DNA of 64,000 nt, taken from the NCBI GenBank assembly GCA_026261815.1, contig JAMPIT010000566.1, positions 29,103,001-29,167,000 of the forward strand. The letters run 5' to 3'. The translations under genes and the position numbers were made by a program. The notes under the pieces are model-generated. The model was not told the origin of the DNA, searched no databases, and worked only from the letters and a program-made list of their open reading frames with translations. The stretch comes from Monarcha castaneiventris obscurior (Eukaryota > Chordata > Aves > Passeriformes > Monarchidae). How positions within the stretch are numbered: the stretch's first letter is position 1; each line of letters begins with the position of its first letter. Below, in pieces: positions 25,197 to 37,720 of the stretch.

Positions 25197-26814
25197 TACT
25201 TCAGCCGGAGTAAGAATCCTTTAAATCATCAACAGAATTATCTTAGATAATTATCTTAGATTAGACAGTAAAAAATTTTTGGTCCCTACTTTTCTATTAA
25301 AAAGCCCTTCCGATTTCTCTTTCTCTTTTGCAAGGAGAGCCATGCCCTCACTGGTAGAAGATAGTTTACTCTTATGCTCAGCAATGCTGGTGGTGCTAAT
25401 TCTCCAAATTGTTCTGAGATGTGTGACAGAGTTATGGAAATGGAAGAAGAAAACTTAGTGGGGATCAAGTGATTAAAAAAAGAAAGATATTTTATCATTT
25501 CCATGGCTCTAGACTATAGTGATATTGTGGATAATTATAAAACTTCTGTTTTTGAACCTAACACACCTTCAGTGACCCATATTGCCCCATTAACAGTAGT
25601 GGGCTGTCAGTGTCTCTGTTGGCTCCTCAGCTGTGTGTGAGAAAGGACAACAAAAAAAAGGGCATATTTGTTGATGGGGTTTGTTATCTGTGGGACTTGC
25701 AGTGACAAATATAAAGGAATTAAGAAAATAAGACAAAGGAGCAGTGAAAAACAAGCTATATATAGACAGCTATTAGAACATTTGGGGTTCATTTCTTCAA
25801 GAGGAAAGGAAAATCATAGACTTAGACAACCTTATTTTCATATGTTTCTTACACACCCTTCATAGTCGCAGCTAGAATACATCCTGACCATACCAAACCA
25901 TGGTTCTGGTAGGGAGGTGACTGTTAAAGACCAAGAAGTAAGGCAAAAGGGAATACACTCCTGGGTTGAGCATAGAAACCTTTGCATTTGGGGTCCCAGA
26001 TGATGTGGGTGTCAGCTATGGATAATCAGGCAGCATGAAACCAACTTTTCAGAAAAAACCCTGTTCCAAAACCCAGCAGAGTTTCTGTGCAATATTTGTA
26101 GGATGGCATTCCCTCCAGCTGGAATGAAATCAACATGCAGTCACATCAAAATGCCTGGAATACTGATGTGGTAATTACTAGTACTGCTAATACTACAATT
26201 TGTAAGTGAAGTCTGAGGTACCTGGAATTGTCTGTGGTTGCAGAAGTTTTGTTCGCTGGGTTTTCCCAAAATTTGGTGTGTGCATGTGTAACGAATCAAT
26301 GAGTTTAACCAACTCAGTTATTTATATCCCTACAAAAGGTAGACACTCAGATACTTTCACCCCCCACTTGAATGGAAAGATCACAGGGGAGCCAAATCTT
26401 TTGGTCTTTCCATACACATTAAATTATCACTGGGGTTTCTCAAATTCCAGGGCCCTGTTTGCCCTTACTTTCATACATACAAGAATTCTCAAAGGATAAA
26501 AGCTTTGCCTGTGCTTAGGGCAAAAAGGAAAAGCTTGTTCGTTTGTGGTGATATAAAAACTTAGGCTAGAGTTTTTAAGCACACAGGACAATACTTTCAG
26601 TAGTATTGTTAACCACGGAAAGTTACAACAGGAAAGAAGAAACAACTCAGTGGGATTATGTAAACACATGCTGGGGAAGTAAGGGATGCTTTTAAGAAAT
26701 GAAGGAAGTTAATGTTTTGGGTTAATGATAATTTTCTGGAAATTCTTGGGAGGTCTAACTGTATTCTGAGAGATCTTTGGTTTCTCAAGATTGCAGAGCT
26801 TCTGAATTCCTCCT

Positions 26815-26841
26815 CACACACACACGTGCACACACACACAA
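26815..26841 (+). repeat. (CA)n microsatellite, interrupted
   Basis: CA dinucleotides run from about 26815 with a single CGTG interruption near 26825-26828, then continue to about 26841. Short frames crossing it on the minus strand give an artificial Val/Cys-rich start. Confidence 0.85.
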
Positions 26842-28638
26842 AAAGCCAGTGCTATGCACTGTATGGTTGTGAGAAGAAGTGAAGATCTCTGTATGAATAG
26901 CTCACAATTTTCTCTGCATTCCAGAGAAGCCAGTGTTGGAATGCCTCTGAGGTCCTGGCATCTGTGTTTTCAGTACGTAGTTGGACGGAAAAAAAGCCTT
27001 TTGGGAGGTTCTACCCAAAAGACAGCTGTAGCAACACAGGGATTATCACTGTCAGAGTTGTGCATTTGCCTCACCCCACCCGTGCTTGTGTGTTTGCTAA
27101 TGGAGAAATTTAATTATTTTTTAAAAGGTGTACTCACTGCTTGGTTTGTTTAATAATCAAGGATCTGAAAAGCAGAGTTTTTATGTGATGGGGTTTAGAT
27201 TATCTGCCTTTATGCTTGTGTTTCTTTTAGTGCTCTCCCTTCTCACTAACCTATTAATCCACTGATGTTTGAAACCCTTGCCTCCTCTGCCCTGCTTTTG
27301 GAGCTGTTTTCCTCCCATCTTTCATCATCCTTTATTTGTTACAAATAAAATGTGATCATAGTTACACACCTGCTGTTCTCCTTTCATGATAACATCAGAA
27401 TACTATTTTCCCAGCAATGTGAAACCAACAGCAGTCAGAGCTTCTTGTTGAATTTTTCTTCTTTTGTTTTGTACATCTTCTTGAATATTTGACATTAAGA
27501 GAAAAGCAGACTTTTACATTACTTCTGTTTTGAACAAGCAAGATTTCCATTTCTTTGAAGATAGAAACAAAAATTTATTATTTGGGCATATCTTTGCTAT
27601 TTTGCTCTATAATGACAATATTGACTCTTCTCATCATCTACCTTGAGGCCAAGGTAATAAAGATGCTTAATTTGCCTCTCACCTAACCTTGACATTTATT
27701 TTAAAATATGGGATGTGTTATGGGAGAAGCACATATATCATAATCACCTCCCTTCATTTCAGTTTATCTAAAATGCATATCCCTGTTCATGCTACCTTTA
27801 CCCCTCTTTTCAGTAAGTTATTTCAGAGTTGCTTCCTCTATTTAATTCTTAACTACTGGAAGTTGATAGTTTTTTTGCTTTTAGTTTTGTTTGCTCAGCT
27901 CTACCCTAACTCCTTGAATATACCCCATGACCTTCACCTTGTTTGCACTGTTAACAGTGCTAGCCCTCTATTTATTGCCCTTTCTACAGCCCATTTTTCC
28001 GAACACTGCCATGTGTTTGCTGTTGCCATCTGCTTGCTGCACAATTACATCTCACTTAAAAACCTGTCTGTGCTCACATGATTCGAAGATGGAGAGTCCT
28101 TTTTGTTGGTTTGTTCACAAGTTTATTTACTGTCAAAGAAAAAGGAAAAATTATCTGAAGTGATTACTTCCTCTTAGTCTCCATTTTGCAAGGTGGGAAA
28201 GGTAAATTAGTCTCGTGTAGAAATATAGAATCAAGTGTGTTTTTGGTGCTAAACAATTTTGCATATGTATTTATTAACTTACACAGAGATATAGATTTAG
28301 GTGTAACAACCATAGAAGATTTTCTCGGTTCCTTACTTTGTTTTGAATTAGACTTTCATGTTATCAGCTGCAGCATCTGAGTCAGGAGTTAATCTGTTGC
28401 AGCTTTGGGATAACTGTGTAATATCAAGATTACAAGGAATGCTTGTTACCATTTGCATGCCCCTTAAATCAATTAAATAAATGAAGCCAATGAAACTACA
28501 AGCTAAGTAAAACATTATCATCGCAGCAGATTTTATTCACGATTATGTACACAGAAATCTGAAATACCACTGCTTAGACTCTGATTTCATCTAATTGCCT
28601 TTGAATATATATTGGTAAAACTCAAGTTGGAAATTAAT

Positions 28639-28662
28639 TAATTCTCCTTGCAAGGAGAATTA
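28639..28662. repeat. Perfect 24-bp palindrome
   Basis: TAATTCTCCTTG is followed directly by its exact reverse complement CAAGGAGAATTA, with no spacer. The pairing breaks just outside these positions. No neighbouring gene or element explains it. Confidence 0.85.
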
Positions 28663-31600
28663 TATAGAATCTTGGCAAACATGAGTGTTGTTTATAATCA
28701 TTTTATGAATTAATGAAATTAATTCTATTATGTATTTGGCAGATGTATTGGAATATTAAATGGCTTAGGATATATGAAAACTTCAATACCACTCACTAGA
28801 ATTATTAGATTACAAAATATTTCAGAATATACAAAGTCTTCAATACTGAGAGTATTTTCTATTATTGACATTGTGATGCTAAATATGCACAACTTTTATT
28901 TGAAAAATTCAAACTCTGTATGATCACACTTTTACAATACATATATTATAAATGAATATACATATCTTCAAGTCCAACACTGTATGTTTTCCATAATTTC
29001 ACATTTCCTGAAAAGTTCAATCTTTTTTTTTTTCAAATGAAAATTCTGGTGTAACCTACTTCAGTCCAGCCCAGGGAACAGTTTGTGCCAAGCATCCGTA
29101 ATGCGGAAATAATTCAGGCTCTAAAAAGAGAGACAAGAAGTCTTTTGCATCATGTGTACATTGACTAGAAAGAAAAATTGCGAAATTCTGGATTATTACT
29201 TTTTGTTCTAACCATCTGTCAGCAAATTTCACACTTTTTTTTCCCTGTGACCTAAATTGTCTGTTTTCTTTAATGAAGTTGAGCCATCCTGGGACACAGA
29301 GAGAACTGAAATGAAAGAACATGAGGTAGTCAAAGGTTCTTGATTAATAAACCTTTATTAAACTCCTTCAAGTTCCTTCTCATTATGATGATTTCAGTCT
29401 TAGGAAAGATTTAAAAAATATATTCAGGGAAACTGCCTGCTGTGGAAAAGTTTGATTTGTGAGAAATGTGGTAGTATGCCAACTCTTTCAGCATGGAAAG
29501 AGAAAAACTAAGAATACTTACCAATTAAGGTAATGTAATTCAGCAAGCCAGAGCCAACTGCAAAATAGTCCTGCTAAGACTGAAATAATGTAACAGCAGC
29601 ATAGCAGAGCACTCCTAGCAAGGATTTGTGAGAATCAGTTCCTATAAAACAACTTCACAATAAAATTAATTTGTGGCTGAAGACCTTCACCAAGGAAAGT
29701 AATACCTGAGAGGAAAAGAACTGCCTCACTCTTGATGGTGTGACTAGATAGCATGAACCAGTAGAGACTAAATAAAACATTATTAAAGTCGCTATTGAGC
29801 ATGAGGATAATGGAGTCTTGCAAAAATACACTTTAATTGGCAGCAGTTTAGGGTCAAAATAGCTATGTTGATTTACAGTACCTGAGAAGGTAGTCTTTTC
29901 TTCAAAGAAGTCCAGTTCAAGGAGCTTTGAATTATATAGGACTGAAGTAATATTTCCCTCAAGACAGTTTCTTAGTATAGGGATACTGCTACAGGGTGAA
30001 TTTATTGATTACATCTTTGATGCTACTGGCTAAAAGGAAATGGTACTGCATTTTCTCAGATTGCAAGCTCAATTTTAAGGATTTCAACATTAGTGCTCTT
30101 GCCTTGTGGAATGAAAGATGAATTTGTTAATTTGCTCTTGACCTTGAGGGATAACTGTCATAAAAAACATTGTTCCTCATATGTAGATATATATTTCTCT
30201 TGTGTTTCTGATTTCTAATGAGAATACAAACTCTTTACTGATCAGGTAATGCCAGGAAGGATGTTTCCTTTTCTACATTTAGCATTCAGTTTAGCTACAG
30301 TTTTAGATGTTTAACCCAGGTATGCTTGCATTTCTCTTTGGCTGGACAGATACAAACCAGTCTGTGAGAGACTCTGATATAAAATACAGTTCTATCTTAA
30401 TAACATTACTGTAGGTGACAGTGAATACTATGAGCATTATTAAAGGAAAGAATATGTCTACACATACTCTGAGATGCTGCACTAGCTGTGAGGAGATTAA
30501 TGAAACCTTTGGCATCCCAAACGTTAGACTTCCACCTCAAGCAGCAGAACTCAAAGAATTGAAAATATCTGCGACATTATGCAGAAGTTAAATCAGGACT
30601 CACGGCAAAATTTTGCAGACCAGCCACATCTATTAAATTTCTGAATAAACAATGCTGCTCTTGCTTTTACTTTCTTGTTTCAAACACAACTCTACCACAT
30701 AAAAAGGTAATCAATCCAAGATCGTCAAACATGCCATGTTCTCTCTGTATTGATTTTCTAGCTGTTGCCCATACAGAGAAAGCAGCTGAGGATTGTACAT
30801 TTGTTTCATACACATACAATTTTGTGAGAACATCTACTTCTTTCTCCTCTTGAAGGTATGCCTGGGCAGGACACCAGCTGTACTGTATCCATAATAGCAG
30901 GATTGGTGAAGAAAGTTGGAAGGGGAATCGGCAAGCAGAAGAGAGAGAAAAGACAACCAGAAGGGAATAACTTATCTTCTAATATAGATTGCTTGTCCTA
31001 GCAGCAGGTTTAATTACCTTATTAAACTAATTAAATTTGGATTTTTTTTTAAATATCCAATAAAGTAAAAAATTCTAGAACACAGAGTGAATATTTTTAT
31101 TTTGAAATTCTGTATCTTTACTTATTTCCTACCAAAGAAATTCCTAGGACCTTGAGAATATATTTATTGAAGTATTACAGGATTTTAGGTAAAAAAATAA
31201 ATCTCTAGTTAGAGAAATTTATTATCTAAATAGTAAGAAAAAAATTGCTGTTATCTATATTTCAGTAGGGCAAAAATCAGGAAACATCAAAATTCAGTGA
31301 TTTATTTGCCAAAGTTTATACAGCAACTTCTATGCTTTGAATGAAGGCCAAATTCCTCTGTCTCTAGCCCTCAGAAAGAGGTTAGCTTTACCTGCTGACA
31401 GGGCAGCATTTCTATTTAATCCTCTGCAGCAGGACTGTACTGGACTCCAATCCTTCGACTCCATCCATTTCTGTCAGTGTACCCTGAAAGACACAGCAGT
31501 GAACAGCCAGGTGCTCACTGCTTTCTCCATACAATCTACAGCATTAAGGCAACAGTCATATACAGATCTGACTGAAACAAATTGCACAAAAGTGATGAAG

Positions 31601-34183
31601 CATGGAGAATTAGTTAGTAATAGTGGCAACTTCTAGTCAGTACTGACCTTTAGTCAAGTGGCAATACTTCTAGATGATGAAAAACTGCAAACATACAGTG
31701 CATATATACCTTTCTGAATCTTTGACTTTCTACATGGCTTTTGTCTATTTAACCCATATTTTTTCTTCTTCCACTGTATTTGTCTATTAAAAGATACAAA
31801 ATGAAAGCAGTCTAACTTTTTTTCCAAAGTTTACTTAATTTACCAGAAATTTTAAAACACTTTTTACCTAGAGCAAATAATAATGTATTAGCTCCTGCAA
31901 CATCAACTTTACATTCTGAGGTGTTAAACAGTTTCTAAAGTACATCTGGTATCTTTCATCTCTCAGTCATATCTTTGCTTCTGAACAAGTGAAAATATAC
32001 CATGACCAGCTTAGATAACATTCCTGCAAAATTGCGGTAAACCTCAGAGTTGACTAAGAATAGGATTTATTAATTTATTAATAGGATTATTCATGGACAT
32101 AAGAAATATGCCTAGCTGTTTATATATGTAAACATTATCTTTGGATCTAATAAAAAACACCAAACAATTTTCTAAGTCTTGTACTCTTGCACTTGTCGTA
32201 CACCAGCACAATAATGATGCAGAAAAAACTCAATTTAGAAAAGCTACCATACATATGACAGGTTCTTCTTGAGATCTCCATTTCACACTTTGAAGCAGTT
32301 TTACATAAATACTCTCTATTCAGTGAAGTGAAAGGAACTGCTCTTGAAAGTAATGTGATCCTATTAGCCCTTTCAATTTTAACAGCAGTCCTCTTAAAAA
32401 CAAGACTCTTTATAAAAGCAATCAGAAGCAATCTTGCATTAGTAACAGTATTGTTAGAATTATATACACTGCTTCACCTATTTTCTGAGAAGTATAATAG
32501 TGTATCCAGAGCTAGAAATTCAAGTTCTAAACAGAAAAAAAAATATAAGCAACTCATGTTGGAAGTCAGTAATTCTTGATTAAGCAGTAAAAGCTTCTTT
32601 GTTTCAAATAGCAGTAAATACTGGAAAATTGAAGAGAATAATTGATTTTAATCCTTAAAGAAGGGCTAATTCTGCAGTTACCCTCATCCAGTTTAGAAAT
32701 ATATAAGAGCTATATTTTTTCCCTCTGCATTTGATATTCATCTTAAAAATTTCAATTTTCAGAATTTGTTTTACATTGCATTCGAGTCCTGTCCATGTTA
32801 AATTCAATATAAAGTTATCTGTCATAATTTTCCATTAAATAATTGTTACCACTTCAAATTTAGCAAATTGTACTTTCCATCCTGCCATTTCCCCTTCAAG
32901 TCCTTTGGGAGTGAGAATAATGAGAATAACTTTGCAGTTTCTTGAAGAAGGCACTAAGACATTGCAGAAAATACATACTAACATTTATGAGAAGAAGAAA
33001 TGGGACAGTCCTTTCAGGCAGGGTATTAAGCTGCTTTCACTTTTTTCTATGTGAAGTAGACAGGGATTTTCTTGAATACTGAACTGAGAAATGGTGCTCC
33101 ACTGCCTGGGAATACCAGCTAGAGTAGGTAATAGTGACACTCATTCTTCAGCTGGGAACTGGAACAGTTCTAGGAATGCTCTTCAAGGACACTAAGTTTG
33201 AACAGTGAGACAGATTCTTAAACTTTGAAACATGCAGCACAATGATTGAATGAAGAACAATGTGTCATGGATAGGACACAGAAAGTGCACGTGACAATGA
33301 CACGAAGTGTGTGCTGACAGCTTTGTTGCTTTACAGTGAAAACCAAATCTGAATGTAAAATGAAAGTCACTGCTATGAGGTTAAATAAAAATTAGAGATG
33401 ATTAATGCAATAAAAGAGCATTTTCATCTTTTTGGAATGACTACGCATAGCAACCACTACATGAATATTGGGGAAACAGTAACAGACTGGAAAATGAAAT
33501 GAGCTTGAAGTGTCTGGTGGCACTTCTTGGGGACTTTCTCACTGTCCATTTCACTTGTGCTGCATCTACACAGACATTCACCTCTCCTGAAAACAAGTCT
33601 TTTTCTTTCAGGAATGAAGTAGGAGCCTGGTCCTCATATATTTAATGCTGGCTGAGATTTTCTAACATTCCTTTTAAAACTCACATTCCTGAAAACAAAA
33701 TGAATAATGTTTAGGACTGAAGCTTATCTCAGTGCCTCTTAAGCCCTGGAAACCACATAGAATCTCTTCAGGCTAGGTTCCCTAGTGCTTTATTTTCTTC
33801 ACTAATACAAAATACTTTCCAAATACTTAAATTTGAGTCCATTAGATATTCATCGTCCTGCTTCTGCATTAGTCTTCTGCTTGCCTTTTCTGAGCAAAGT
33901 ATACCCTTTAATTATTAGTGCTGTGACACATGTCAATCATCCAAGTTTTTAATCAACCAAATATCATTTACAGCAAAATGTTGCCCATGTAATAAAGCCT
34001 TTGCTTCCTACTTGTTAATCCCTACATTAATTAACATGTTTGTTAACCAACCCACCATTTTTCTTTTTGTCCCTTCTCTGACCTTATGGCAAATACTTCT
34101 TTTTTTTGCCAATATTTAGACTTTTTTGAAGGGCAGAATAGTTCATACCAATCTGGTGGGTTTTGTGAACCTGTCTCAATAAA

Positions 34184-34660
34184 TCAGTAAACTGGTGTGA
34201 GAGAGGTGCAGTTCTTCTTTGTGCCATAAGGTTTACAGAACGTTATTCCATGGTCAAGGCAGCTGACATTCTGCTGGCTGCACCATCTGTTCACAGACAT
34301 ATTTATCTCCATGTCACATCTGTCCCTAAGACTTGACCTTTGACCAGCAGAATTAACAAAACAGCCACCTGAGCTCCTGACCCCTTCACCTCCCCATTCC
34401 AGATCCTTACAGTAGCTTTTAATCTGTGTAAACCCATTCCCAGTAGTGTTATTAACACCCACATGGAACATAAGCATGGAGGAGCATCCAGAGCGTTGGA
34501 GGAGTCTTGGCAATATTTCAGTATCAGCAAGGATTTGGGTTCCTCAGAGTGAACATGCCTCCCACAATGTCAAGTCCTGTCAACAGATGGGTCCCATTGT
34601 CAGGCTCATCACCACTGCCATTGACAAATCTTATAATCTCATCACAAAAGTATTGTTACT
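34184..34660 (-). mobile_element. CR1 ORF1 remnant with SGNH/esterase-like domain
   Basis: On the minus strand the frame 34513-34184 reads HVGVNNTTGNGFTQI, then SYCKDLEW, and further on VNRWCSQQNVSCLDHG. These segments match in order the VHLGTNDI..., ELG... and LN.WL..WC...GF.FLDHW blocks of the esterase-like (SGNH hydrolase) domain in ORF1 of avian CR1 elements. Sequence further 5' on the minus strand (up to about 34660), containing DNA for a CPAND-like 'SGPTGHHSL' region, is likely part of the same fragment, but its border is uncertain. The overlapping frame 34530-34303 reveals an indel. It is an isolated internal fragment with no 3' tail, degraded and inactive. Confidence 0.65.
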
Positions 34661-36779
34661 TGGTGTTCCGCATTCAACCTAATCCTTTAAATTCTTAACT
34701 TCATGAGAATTTCACATTCTTCTCTTCCAATCTCTCTCCCTCCATTCTTATCACTCTTGTAAAATTATAACTTTTCTATTTATGGGAGAAAAAAGCTCAA
34801 AAACGTAAATATTGATTTTCAAGAAACAAATTAAATAAAGAAAAAATCCCAAACAAAAGGAAACCACATTTTTTTCTCTTTAGAAAAGTCTAGCACTTTT
34901 AAAAGCATATATGAGTTTGGTAATTCCAGTGATTACTTTACCAATGACAATTAAAAGTGCTGTAGAATAAAAGGATGCAAACTCATTTATCCTTAGGGGT
35001 AAGAGGTTGAAGAGAAGATAAATGTCTTCAGTTATAATCTTTTGCTTTAGGAAAATCTCTGGTTGAATTCCTGAAATACTTCCTGAAATACACTCTTGTA
35101 TAAAGTCCAAGTTTACAGTGAAATGAACCTATACACATGGAGTGCAGTGCCACAGACAACGTCATCCTTCAGAAACATTTTAAGGGAAACCTAGTGTAAT
35201 AGCAAATCAATCTTTGTGTGACATACTGATAAGCTGCTGTGGAGATGTTTCCTTCCTTAATTCTAGCACAAAGAATGTATTGAGTTGATGTATAAACAAG
35301 AAATTGAAAATTTTGAGACTGAGTTATACACGGCAGTATATTTTGTAATTGGAATTTTAAAAAACATCTTGAAGCTACTAATTATATTTTGTCTTAAAGG
35401 AGTAATGGAGAAGCATCACTGTCCAACTCAAGCAAAATTCAAAATATCCAATGAAAAAATAGGGGAACAGCAGTCAGAAAAAGAAGAAAGCTCACTAAAA
35501 AACAAGGAACCCATAAAAATGCTTTTCAGAAGAGTGGACTTCCCATGGCAGAATTATGGCTCTTAGGGGCAAGGCAGAACACAGCAGAGAGGAGAGAGGC
35601 TCAGACAACAGAAGTTGTCACCATCCAGGATGTGTAAAGGAAAGGTCAGAAGGATCATCTCTCAAAAAGAAAGAAAAATTACCAAATAAAGGGTAAATGC
35701 TTCACAGAACTGAGGATCTGTTTTCAAAGTCAACAATGATAAGCAGGTTTGGTTTTGTTGGTTTCAAATCTGGCAGTGCTACTATTAAATTTAAAATGGA
35801 TTTAAGGGCAGAGGTGACTGTGATTTTTAAAGAGACTTTACAAGAGATGATCCATGGAACCAGATGGAGTGGTTACAGAGAGTGCTCAGTAGCCCTGGGG
35901 ACATATCATTTGCCTTGTTTAGTGCAAAGTCTACCTCAGTGACACAGGGAAGGCATGTGCCTTCAACAAACTCAGCACTAATAGGATTCCAAACACTGAA
36001 ACCCCTAACTAAATCACAGTCTTTGAGAAGGTGATTAAAAGCAATTGGAAGAAGCTTGGCCTAAATCTGGCAATAATGGCCTAAAATCATCAAACAAGAG
36101 ACCTTATTTCATGCTTTTTGCTTATGCATTTTTGCCATTCTTTCTGCTCATTCTTCTGGCTAAAGGACATGGAAACACCAAAGCAGCAGTCCTTACTGAA
36201 CTGACAGTGCAGTGGGCCTTTCAGAGCTGATGTTAGTCATCGCTCAGCTAAGCCATATATACATTTCTTAACAGCATCAAAATGTGTTAACAGTAATACA
36301 TTGTTAATAAACAGCTGCAGTATTAAAAAATGCCTAGCCTCACTGAAATGCTGCAGCTGAAGGCTTCCAAACGTTGTACAGGTGGTTTTTTTTTTTATTC
36401 TCATGACACCTTAGACACATATTTCACAGATTGACACTATGGAATTTGTAAAAATGTTCTCTTCAAGTTTCTGACTGATTTTTTCACTTCATTCTTTATA
36501 TATTTCTGTAATTTCCTGATGTCTAGGTAATATGTAAAAGGAAAACAAGGCTTTTTCAATCTTTTTTTTTCACTCTTTACCTCATTAAAATATTTCCTGT
36601 TCCCCTTTAAGTAATTTTTAGTATAGGTTTTTCCCACAGTGACTTAAGAAATTATCCTTTCTCAAGCTATGGATCTGTTCATTTAAGGGAGAACTAAGTA
36701 TTCCATGAGAGTATATACTTATTCCATAAGTATACCATGGGAGAGTTTACTAGGATAATGATAGTTTGACAGATACCAG
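34661..36779. other. Intergenic DNA, no gene seen
   Basis: AT-rich sequence with frames up to 93 codons (35285-35566, Lys/Glu-rich) that lack recognisable domains or splice context. No mobile element was recognised. Confidence 0.55.
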
Positions 36780-37720
36780 AAGCAGCTTTCTTTGTTGTTT
36801 ACAGAATGCTGTCCCATCTAGTGGCACAATTACTGTATTAGTGGGCAGCGTGACCATACCTCGAGCAGCCCAGATGCACAGCAAAGAGATGTCCACAGAG
36901 ACCAAAATTCCCACCTGTCTTCCTTTTATTTTAGTCCTAGTTAGTATCCCAGCCATGGCGATACTCTGCACTGAGGTCCCAGAGTTGCAGCTGTGCATCT
37001 GCAGATGTCTGGGCTAATGGTACAGAGGAATTTCAATGAATCTTCTGCAACCCAAAGTTCAGTGGCAGAAGGTCTGCATGGATTCTAACGTGATGGGATT
37101 TGTGCCAGTCTTCTTTTTATCATGTCCACCCTCCCTCTCATTGAGTCTCCTTAGAAAGACAGTGTACTGGGGGTGTGAGGGGCTCCTCTCTACCGATGCT
37201 GTGAACACATTCTGCTTCAACAGCAGAGGCATCTCCTGTGGCCAGCATGGCCTCTACAACCTGTTTGCTCCTTTTGTCAAGGCTGTGCTCATGCAGTCAT
37301 TACACCTCTTCCAGCTTGGGTTCATGGGCACCTCTGTGCTGAATCTTTCTTCCCTTCTCACCCTATAGCTCTGCAGCAGGACAAGTGGCCTTTCCCCAGC
37401 ATTTTCACCGAAGGCAGTCCTTTCTTTCTGCTCTCAGACAGCCACCCAGTCTCCCTGACGTTTTCAGGCTTGGGGACACCTGTGGCACAGAGCCAGCACA
37501 TTCTGCCACAGCCACAGCAACTTGACCCACTCACCTCAGCTGAGCTGTCCAGAGCCCTTGGTGGTCTCCTCAGAAGCTCAAACCCTGCTAACAGTAATGT
37601 GCTACCTGACCAAGGAGTACAAACAATTTTGGTAGCTGCAGTTCCTCAAACCAACAATGGAAGGCATATAAAAGAGGCAACACAAACGGGCCATTGCCTT
37701 TGTCAGTTTAATACTGAATA
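36780..37720. other. Unexplained GC-richer island
   Basis: About 0.9 kb clearly richer in G and C than its flanks. It holds several overlapping frames: plus 36766-37017, 37036-37368 and 37470-37721, and minus 36998-36750. The plus frame 37036-37368 (110 codons) ends in a Leu/Phe-rich stretch and is not a family I know. A minus-strand reading near 37330-37130 gives alternating open segments broken by stops. This pattern fits a decayed retrocopy or repeat-derived sequence better than an intact gene. No poly(A), LTR ends or CR1 tail was found at its borders. Confidence 0.3.

Larger units (their letters stand above)
20245..34183. other. Long intergenic AT-rich stretch, no gene seen
   Basis: About 14 kb with no supportable gene. 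The two longest frames, 22146-22559 (137 codons) and 27689-28081 (130 codons), are rich in Phe, Leu, Ile, Ser and Cys. That is what T- and C-rich noncoding DNA gives when translated, and they have no recognisable domain. Short tandem repeats, a CA microsatellite and a perfect palindrome are listed separately. No CR1, LTR or SINE was recognised after the solo LTR. Confidence 0.55.

Noticed and set aside
27689..28081. 130-codon plus-strand frame with hydrophobic stretches
   Set aside because: The region 27.2-28.1 kb is pyrimidine-rich on the plus strand, which by itself gives Leu/Phe/Ser/Cys-rich 'membrane-like' peptides. A second overlapping frame (27927-28163) has the same look.
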